Under the pieces are notes generated by a model, which was not told where the DNA came from, searched no databases, and saw only the letters and a program-made list of their open reading frames with translations. 64,000 bases of DNA, taken from Chrysomallon squamiferum. Its lineage: Eukaryota > Mollusca > Gastropoda > Neomphalida > Peltospiridae. The stretch is taken from positions 19,108,956 through 19,172,955 of the forward strand of contig CM022671.1 in the NCBI GenBank assembly GCA_012295275.1, given 5' to 3'. Made by a program: the position numbers and the translations under genes. Shown here piece by piece: positions 55,301 through 64,000 of the stretch. Positions within the stretch are counted from its first letter, which is position 1, and each line of letters starts with the position of its first letter.

Positions 55301-55757
55301 GTCCACGACATACCTACTTTGACACTTCTCAAGCAGAAAATGGTCTACACACTAATTTACATTTGTATTGGTATAACACTGAGCATTCATACATTATTAT
55401 TTATATATGGAAACTGATTGTCAAACATCAGAATTGCAAGCTGCAGTAATTTCAAGACCAAGTAGCCTAATTAATTTAATCTTAGCTTTGTCTGTCACAG
55501 AACTGAAGACTAATCAGTAGCATGTTGTCATACTGGCTAATTTACTGGATACACTTCTGAGTGTGTGTGGTAGTGAAAATGTGTGTATTGTAGGAAATCT
55601 TTTGATGCTACAGTAACAGCTTATGAGCAGATATTGTAACCCTGGAAGTAGCTTTCCATGTTAATCAGCTACAGTTGATAAATCTGTGATGATCATTCTG
55701 ATATTATGAAAACCTTTAAATAAGTTAATATTTCTTGTTTCTAACCAGCATTTATTG

Positions 55758-55759
<2 letters not shown>

Positions 55760-55803
<44 letters not shown>
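55760..55803 (+). repeat. (ATT)n microsatellite
   Basis: 44-nt ATT run in the filamin intron. Confidence 0.95.
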
Positions 55804-55804
<1 letters not shown>

Positions 55805-56410
55805 TCATATATAGTATTCATGATTTTCCTTTCATCTTTTCCCCTATTTAAGAAAATTCAAATACATACATAAGTAACAACTTAAAATAACAATATACAG
55901 TTAATTTGTTTATGTATTAATTTATCATACTAATTAACTATGAAGTAAAGTAATACTACATACATGTACTCACTGACATATGAAACAAGTATATAATTCA
56001 TGTTGATATATTTAATATCAGCCTGTCATTAAATTATTATCATTTCATTGACAGCTACAGTTTAAATGTCATGCAACTAATGATATAAAATTAACAATAA
56101 TTCCTGCTTTTAATGTGTTTTTCTTCTGCTTTGTTTTATAGCAATATGTATATATACACAACCCACTCACAAATGCTTAAATACTTATGTTAAAATAACT
56201 ATTCTGTTAAATGGACAGTATATTTAAAATCTAAATTAATTTATATTTATTTCTCATTCCAGTTGGTGTCATATGACTTGTTTATCATATTCTTTGGTAT
56301 GTGATAATTACAAAAAAATAACTTATTTGCAGGATTCTTCATATGTTGTACAAAAAACTGGTGTTTTGACACCTAATAATAAATGAATACAAATCTGTAT
56401 AAAGCAGTAG

Positions 56411-56641
56411 GGTGTTTGATGAAGTAAGTGATAGCTATAAATTTTGTAAAGGATGAGGTGTTTGGTATAGTAAATGATACCTACAGATAATGTTAAAGGA
56501 TGGGGTGTTTGGTAAAGTAAATGCTATCTACAGATAAAGTAGAGGATTGGGGTGTTTGGTACAGTAAATGTTATCTACATATCGTGCATGGTTAGGGTGT
56601 TTGGTATGGCAGATGCTATCTGCAGATGACGTAAAGGGCTG
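56411..56641 (+). repeat. Minisatellite, five copies of a 46-47 bp unit
   Basis: GGTGTTTGGTA recurs at about 56411, 56457, 56504, 56551 and 56596. Each is followed by AGTAAATG and ATCTACAGATAA-like sequence. Copies have diverged. It lies in the filamin intron; a minus-strand ORF here is a by-product of the repeat. Confidence 0.85.
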
Positions 56642-58094
56642 GAGATAGTGTATTGTAAAAACACTCCATTCTTTTCATCTACAAAGGAATAGACATGGTA
56701 ATCTAGAAGCTGCCATGAAGCAGAATATGATAACTTGCAGTACACATTCCTGTGACTTGAAGAAGATGATAACATTGACCTTTGGCTGACATAAGACATT
56801 GGATAACATAAATATATGCACCTAGCAAGTCTGGGTATCTTCATGCATCATCTGTAATCATCAAGGTTATTTACATGTAAGATGAACCTTCTAAGTGCAT
56901 TGGCTGTAGTTAAATCCGTGCAGAAATTATTTGAGAAAAAAAAGTCTGGGAATGTTTACAGCTCTACCCAAATTCTCAGTATATACACATTATTATTATT
57001 ATTATTATTATTATTGCTTTCATTAATTTCATTTAAAGGAATAAAGTTTATATTTGTATATATTTAAAGTATGATGTTTTACCTTTAGTTCTGAACTGTT
57101 TATTCTGGAAACCTTGAGTTGTGTTACAGATGATTAAATCTGCTGTTAGATGTGTTATAATCCAGAGTTTTTCACCTGTCCTAGGGCAAGTAAAGTGTCA
57201 AAATATATCAAAGATGAAATAGCTGAAGACTGATTACACTGCCTTGAGTAGCTTGTGATACTTAGATTCATTAAACCATGGAAAATAAAACATTGTCAGT
57301 TGATATATAAATTTAAAAATTTATATTTTTGTAAAATATAAAACAATACAGGGTAGATTTAGATGTGTATAATATTTATAGTAGCATTTATTTAATCTGC
57401 ATGCCAATGACTTATTTTTTCAACTCAAAGTATTATAGATGCATAAATCATTTTTGATTATTTTTTTAAGGACTGATTTTATCACATACAGCATGACTAT
57501 TAAACTTAAAGCTTAAATAACTGAAATTCTAATACATTTTTTAAAAGTTTTTTGAAATATTTTTTTCTATTAAAGTTTGTTATTAAAGCAGCTCTATGAT
57601 GAGAACATATAATGCTACATAATGTTATTTTAAAAATTAGGAAAAGTATATAAAAACAATCCTGCTAATTCCTGCAGACAGTGACTGAAAATTGCAGCTG
57701 AAAGCAACTGTGTGAACTTTTTACAGTCAACCAGGCAATTAAACTTGAGTGATTATTCCACAGTAAGAACTCTGCAGAATTGTTTGAAACCAAAGTTTGT
57801 GCCAGGGCTAGGAATGCTATCGGAGTGGAAGTCGTATATTAAGAGACTTTATCTGGTGTGACAAGGGTTTCTGTATGCTGAGTTGTTAGTGGAGTGCACA
57901 GTGTGTAAATGATGGGCAGTGTTGATTACAGAACACACTGCCTCCATTGAACTGTCATCACGATAATGGAATTCTACACTGCAGGCGTATATGTGACTGG
58001 TGATAAAAATAAAATAAGGTCTCTTTGGTGGCAGTAACCAAAATATTGGTTAGTGTCAAAATGTTCTATATCAAAATGCATGCAGAATCTCAGT

Positions 58095-58310
58095 TTGAAC
58101 GATCACAAACAGTTTGAATTCTGTTCAAAGTATTAGAAGCATTACAATCTATCTGAAATACATTTGAAGCATGAGAAGTATCACACTCTGTCTATTTATA
58201 TATCTGAAATAATACATACTGTCTCTGAAATATATTGGTATTACACACTGTCTCAATTGTATCTGAAGTATTTCAAAGTGTTTGAAGGAAGAAACACACA
58301 GTTGTGGTGT
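58095..58310 (+). repeat. Degenerate tandem repeat (TCTGAAATACATTTGAAG type)
   Basis: Segments built from TATCTGAAAT, TTGAAG and TATTACACACTGTCT recur four to five times at roughly 40-50 bp spacing, with many differences. It lies in the filamin intron. Confidence 0.6.
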
Positions 58311-59320
58311 TTGATATGACATATATTATGGAAAGAACATTATATAGAAAAAAGAAAAAAAACATACCATAATATTGGTACATTACAAGAACTCAGTCCT
58401 GAGTTCCCAATTATTTCTGTAAAAGGTAGAGGTGTAGAAACACTGAAGTCTAGTTTAGATTCATATAATCAGATTCTCTAAACCTTGTATTTCATTTGAT
58501 CATTCTTTTTAAAATAGTTCTAACACCTATATTATTACAGAATAAAAAAAATTAAAAAAAAAAATGTTATAGATTTATATTGAACCTATAATATGAACAT
58601 ATCTGAAATAACCAGTTCGATTTCATACATAGCACATAAGACATGTTTAAGCAGCAGAAATAAACACATTCTTGATAAATTAACAAAAACAAATGGTTCC
58701 ATGAGACAGAACAACTGCAGTAGACTAATATGAGGAATCTCATTATTAATAGAATTTTTTCATCACAGCTTTGTACATGTGCTCTACTGTAATGTGGTTT
58801 TCATTAAAGTGTGATTAATTTATTTGATTCAAATTGCTGAGAAAGGTTTGTTGTTAGTGCAGATTTCTTTCAGTTATAATTATGCAGTCTCAAAGCAATG
58901 TGCATCTATACATTATACAAACTGCATGTTTCTCTGTTTGCAGTATTATTTATTTAAATGTTATTGTATAAATGAAACAGTCCAAAGATAGCCTTAATAG
59001 AAGTACATACATCTATATTTTTATACATACATAAGCAAACAACACACATTTCATGTGGTGTATATTATTCAAAAATAGTTGCATTCTATAATTCGGATTG
59101 GCCTTTTTCAGACATCTGTTGTTTCAGTGGGTTAATGTTCAGAGATTTTAAGTAACACTACTTCATTATCATTATGTGCAATTCAACTGATTTATGGTGA
59201 AGCTTTAATTTAGCCATTAATTTTATCTCCAAGCCTAAAATGTCACCTGAATGCAATTGCTTTTTGCTGGAATTAGCTGTATATCTGACATTCTCAGCTG
59301 AAGGATTTAATTAGTACTTG

Positions 59321-59372
59321 AAATATCAGAATAAATGAAATACCTGAATAAATGAAATATCAGAGTAAATAG
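59321..59372 (+). repeat. Three copies of a 17-bp tandem repeat
   Basis: The unit is AAATATCAGAATAAATG; the second copy has CC for TC and the third is nearly intact. Confidence 0.8.
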
Positions 59373-62326
59373 ACTCTACACTTTTTTGACAGTAACATAC
59401 AATGAAGTAACTCATGGAAAATACTTTTAACTTTTAGTAGTGTACATGGTTCTACAACTGGAGCAGTTCTCTAAATGTTAATGTATGTAATTAGTTTATA
59501 TATGAATATATGCGTGAATAATTGTTGTATTGATACTTCTGAATTTTCTTGATAAAATTCTTTACTGAAATGCCACGTTTTCTACAATTAAAACTATTTT
59601 CGATTCTGTTAATGTTTATAAACAAAGTTTACAATACAGTATTTATGCTGTGGACATGTACTGTAGCATTCATATTGCCAAAAAAAAAAAAATGAAAAAA
59701 CAGTAAATAATTTTTTGCATAAAACCAAAGATGTTTGGCATGTGTATAGAAAGTAATGGTTATTGACATACAAATGTTTATTTTTACCTGCAAAGAAAAT
59801 ATAATAGAGTAATAAATACAATATACAATATACAAAAAGAACTGAAATGTTTACATGGTTGTGGTCCTGTTATCAAATGGGCTAACATATAGTATCAGGA
59901 AAAGGTCTTTAAAAATGTTTGGTATAATACAATATATAGATAAAGTTTCACTGTAACTGTGCTATTTATAACTATTGACACATGTTTATGAACACATGAC
60001 ATTTAAATTAATACATTATACTGTCTTACCATATTTTACATACAAATGTACTAATTAATGCATTATTATTTTTTTTAAATCCAAAATCAATATTATACCA
60101 AGGACAGATTTCAGCAATACATTTTGTTATCAATAAATATTCATTCATATTTTCTTCAAGTAGAATTTGCTCAGTATATGGTAAAGTCATTATTTGTTTT
60201 ACCTTTTTATATTTTTTTCCCACAAGTTGTAAGCTAAATATAATGGCTTTAAAACAGAAGAGCAAAAGCCCAAGATTTTTATGAATAATAAAAAAGGAAA
60301 GAAAAAAAGTATTTTGAATGAAAATAAACTCAAGAGATTATTTTAATCAGATGACTAAAATACTTGATTATGTCTTTGTATGTCAAGAATATCGGTAAGC
60401 TCATCAGAATAAGCTTTCAGCATATTGATTTGGGGATAAGTTCTAACCCTTATTTTCAGTCTGGATCTTGCAGTATCTGTTTGATGACAAGGAATGTCAA
60501 TGACTTGGCACCACAGATTTTATCTCTAGCTGAAAGATCAAACATGTTGACCTTAACTTAAACTCGAGTATTAATTGAACTACTTGACTTGTTAGAAAAT
60601 TACTGAAAGATAAAATTCTTGAATGCTTTAATTACTTTTAATATATAACTATATACATGTGGCATATATTCTGTACAGGAACAGACAGTAAAGATTGGAG
60701 ACAGTGCATTTGTAAAGTGTGCTCAAGCCTGAGGTCATGCACATGACAGGTATATTTGTGTCAGTGCATATACTTCAGTCATAGCTCATGTATAATAGAC
60801 ACCCATCAGAAGTCTTGTTTGTAACAGACAGCTTGAAGCAGATATAATAAACATAAAATATTTTTGAACTGCCTGATACTGTTTTAATGGTTACATTATT
60901 TCAGTCATTATTATGCATTTTACAAGAACAATACATATTTCTTAAGTATGTATTTTTTTTTTTTACCTTTTCTGCTGATTAGAAATAAATAACGTGTCCA
61001 TATGCAACAATGTATTTTTGGTAAATGTTGGGAAAAAACTAAAATCTCAACATCATAGAAAGGATCTAGGATATAAGTAAAAATAAACTACATGAATCTG
61101 ACTAGTGAATCTAAAACTGGTCAGTTTGCTTAAGGACTGGTCAGAAAAAAATAACTGTGGCTTTTCACAATCTAAAATTAGTTTCAGTGGAAGAAGTTAA
61201 GCACCTGTCATTGTTGAGTCTGATAACTGACAATTGCATTATCAGTATGTGTATATTTTTAATTATTTTTTTAATGTGAATTGAGGAGTTCCAATACATT
61301 TCTGTTGCTAGGGAATTGGTAAGAATATAATAATTAATGAGATTAAATATATGGAAATGTGATAAAGTTCTGCACACAATGATTAACAACACTGCACCTG
61401 AAGACAATTGGAAAACAATCCCTGAACTGTTTGGCTCAAAGGCACACAACTTATAAACCTGGTGAAAAAATGTATCTAGCATTTCCGTGTGGCAATGTGT
61501 ATGCAGTGTATTATAGTAGTAGCTGTAATTATTGTTCTGTATAAACTGAGGTGAGATTGTAGGAAAGCTGATTTATCATGACTTGCAATTGATAGTCCAG
61601 TCAAACTTGTCAGACTTGTTTTAGAAGTGTAACAGACGGCCATTGTCAAGGACATAAGGAATCAAACTCTTTGTTAAAATTCAGAATGATGTGTTTTTAA
61701 AAACGTACAGCAGATTTACTGCAAATATAATTGTTTTGTCATTTGAATATTAATTAAAGAACACAAAAGATTTTCATAAGAAAAATAAAATTATCATAAA
61801 TCATTATTATAAAATGTCAGATTAATTTGCTGTGATAAATAAGAAACTGTTTACTAATTTAAAAAAAAATATTTTAATAAAAAAGAAAATTGTTTTTAAA
61901 AGAGGTAGATCTAATCAAACAAATGCATCACAGAGTTGGGCACTTGTAAGAAAAAAGGATATTTTAACAGAGTTGGAGCTGTATAAAATGTCAGCTAAAC
62001 AAAGTAAAGCTATAAAATAGCATTTAAAATAAGTTTTCTTCAGACATTAAATTTTATTTTGTATTGTTTGTGTACTAAATCATGCAGCTGTTTTGTTGTC
62101 TGGGCATTTGCCAAGATAATTATTAAAGCTTTAAAATATATTAACACACGAAGTGATATTTATTTATCTGTTGTTCACTGAAATGTTTTATAGACATGCA
62201 GCATTATGGCACTTGAAAATATTTGTATTTAACAAGGGCTGAGTGTTGATGTATTATCCCAGAAAATTGTAAAAAAAAAATCAAAACAATCTGTTTTATC
62301 TTCAACTTGTTTAATGGTAGCTGAAA

Positions 62327-62334
62327 TGACGTCA
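62327..62334. promoter_or_regulatory. Perfect CRE palindrome TGACGTCA in filamin intron
   Basis: It is an intact CREB/ATF octamer in DNA where CpG is otherwise almost absent. It could mark an intronic enhancer, but a single octamer is weak evidence. Confidence 0.25.
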
Positions 62335-64000
62335 TATTTCCTAACTTTATAAAGATAATGTGCATAGAATCTTTTGTAATTGAAATTTTTATGTAGTATC
62401 TTGATATATTAGTTCAGCAGTTTTTCTACAAATATAAGTCAGAAAGAAATGCTACAATATTTATACAACAGCTTCTAGGTGCCATGAGAAATTAAGACCA
62501 GTAAAATTAAAAAAAACAAAATAATAAAAATTATAATAATAATAAAAACAATAAAGGAGTTTTCATTTGTAAATTGTTCTTTTTAATAAGTAAATTCTGT
62601 GAAATAAAGTGGCATTTTGTATATATATTGCATAAATTACCTTAAAAAATATTTAAACAAAATCAATTCAGTGGAAAAAAAAAAAAAAAAGCTTATTAAA
62701 TACATAAATTTCACATATATTATGAAATCAAAAACAGAAAATAGATTCAGACCACAGTCTTTTTTTTAATTATTATTAAAGGCAAAGTAAAATATAAAAA
62801 GAAAATGGCTGTGCTTAAACTGATATGGTTAATGATTTTATTTTATTTTCTCACTCCCAAAAATGTTGTCATATTGAACCAGGCTACATTACATTGATGT
62901 AATAGCAGTTCATTGTACTGACTATTGTTATCAGTTATTGCATCACAACTTATTAATAAGTAAATGTCTGTTTTCCTGATGCAGCCACAGTTGACAAAAT
63001 GATAAAGGTTGATATTAGAGAAAGAATTTCATATGTCTTATTTTCTACTGACAAAGAGAAAAGACCAGCTAACCACTTCATTTAACTTAAAACATTGTGG
63101 TTTGTAATGTTCTGACTCAGAAAAGGTAAGCTTAATACATTTCTAAGCTGGTTATCAATACAAGTAGCCCAGCTTATTAATAGATGTTAATAAATATGTT
63201 GAGAGGTCACACGGTTATTTCATACAGGTTTCTAATTGTGGTCAAATGTATGATATATCACATACAGTTTACGTGAAATCCACTTCAGCTATTATTCATC
63301 ATGATTTCATATTTTTGATATATTAAGTATTTTTACTGGTTAAGCTCTTACAGAAGGGTTCATGCTAAAACTCAAAAGGAAAAGCTTACATAGTTCTCAT
63401 CTCAGTGATTGATGACTGCTTTTACACATTATGTTTTTGTAATGGTGAAATGTGAACAGCCAACTTCACATTATTATAAACAATGGCTTTATTTTATCAT
63501 TACCACGTGAAATGTGTGTAGAAATAAAACTTTGTACCATAAAAAACATAACATAAATAATCCTCTGTGTTTGTTATACATAAATTCCCAATTTAAACTT
63601 CTTTAAAAAAAAAAATTAATAATATTAAAAATAAAATAATACGCTCCCTTACAAAAAATATAACAAAACAAAACAAAGCAAAGCAAAAAAAAATTAATGG
63701 TTTAATTCTGCTGTATGAATAATTGGGTATATGTTTTTTGTTTTTTTGTTTTTTGTTTAATATGTTTAAACACCAAACTAAATAAAATAGCTGATGCATA
63801 TGATTATATCTGCATTTGCATGTCGGCACAGTTTTTTATAAAGCTGTATTTTATAGTAACTCGAAAGTGCAGATTCAGAACTTCAGTAAACCACACCATC
63901 AGTAATGCTATGTTCTGCTAGCTCATGTCTTGGAGAAAACATATCTAATAGGATAGGTTGTCCTTGACCTTTCTGTATGTCTGCTGAAATAGCATTTCCA

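Larger units (their letters stand above)
51597..64000 (+). other. FLN: First coding-sequence intron of filamin (continues past window)
   Basis: From the donor gtaagt to the window end I find no exon matching the remainder of CH1 (a D-S-x-x-I-V-D-G type start), so the intron is over 12.4 kb. It is AT-rich and almost free of CpG after about 51.9 kb. It holds a pure A tract, (CA)n and (ATT)n microsatellites, three minisatellites (56411, 58095, 59321) and a perfect CRE palindrome at 62327. Short ORFs, such as 60026-60265 on the minus strand and 61832-62020 on the plus strand, have no recognisable content. Confidence 0.75.

Noticed and set aside
60026-60265. Minus-strand ORF of 79 codons in the filamin intron
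   Set aside because: It is AT-driven, has no motif and no splice or promoter context.
61832-62020. + strand ORF ending in a Lys-rich, helical-looking stretch
   Set aside because: The start is a low-complexity A-rich run. It is not in frame with filamin and lacks an acceptor in the right phase.
1-64000. CRISPR array, tRNA or rRNA genes, bacterial-type operons
   Set aside because: None seen. The repeats are simple or degenerate eukaryotic types, and no cloverleaf with both promoter boxes was found by eye.

Overview
The window is animal genomic DNA: very AT-rich, with long introns, GT-AG splice sites and dense simple repeats. It is most likely from a lophotrochozoan, probably a mollusc. The motif AAGGGAAATAACTCC at 36222, and a relative of it just before the filamin start codon, is of a kind I recall as recurrent in mollusc genomes. 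I cannot name the species. There are no bacterial-style genes; nearly all long ORFs are chance or simple-repeat translations.

Two genes lie head to tail on the + strand. Positions 1-23191 hold the 3' part of a gene for a long coiled-coil protein with a C-terminal membrane anchor. I reconstruct 39 consecutive exons whose splice phases all agree, giving 955 codons plus a stop. I call it SLMAP (sarcolemmal membrane-associated protein, a STRIPAK subunit). The grounds are the coiled-coil and tail-anchor layout and the neighbour: in human, SLMAP lies next to FLNB in the same orientation on 3p14.3. The N-terminal FHA domain would be upstream of the window. The second gene is filamin. Its first coding exon (51133-51596) encodes the acidic leader and most of the first calponin-homology domain, and its next intron runs past the window end.

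The most notable structure is inside SLMAP. Between 2330 and 17742 there are 24 small exons, all starting and ending in phase 1 and mostly exactly 63 nt (21 residues, three heptads). They share a consensus like EELxKxxxDSKKYIxKNxSLEG and look like tandem duplications of one coiled-coil exon. One adjacent pair (9979 and 10507) still matches in the flanking introns, and several dead copies remain between live ones. The array adds about 494 residues of rod between the presumed FHA end and the membrane anchor, and any cassette could be skipped without shifting frame.

Positions 23192-51132 are noncoding: first SLMAP 3' UTR or downstream DNA, then filamin 5' sequence. They hold microsatellites, degenerate minisatellites, a perfect 43-bp direct repeat, and a few promoter-like clusters that could serve the untranslated first exon(s) of filamin. 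CpG dinucleotides are scarce from 1 to about 31 kb and again after about 51.9 kb, but common between. This fits mosaic gene-body methylation of both transcription units with an unmethylated stretch between. Positions 51597-64000 are filamin intron with several minisatellites and no further coding exon that I can see.
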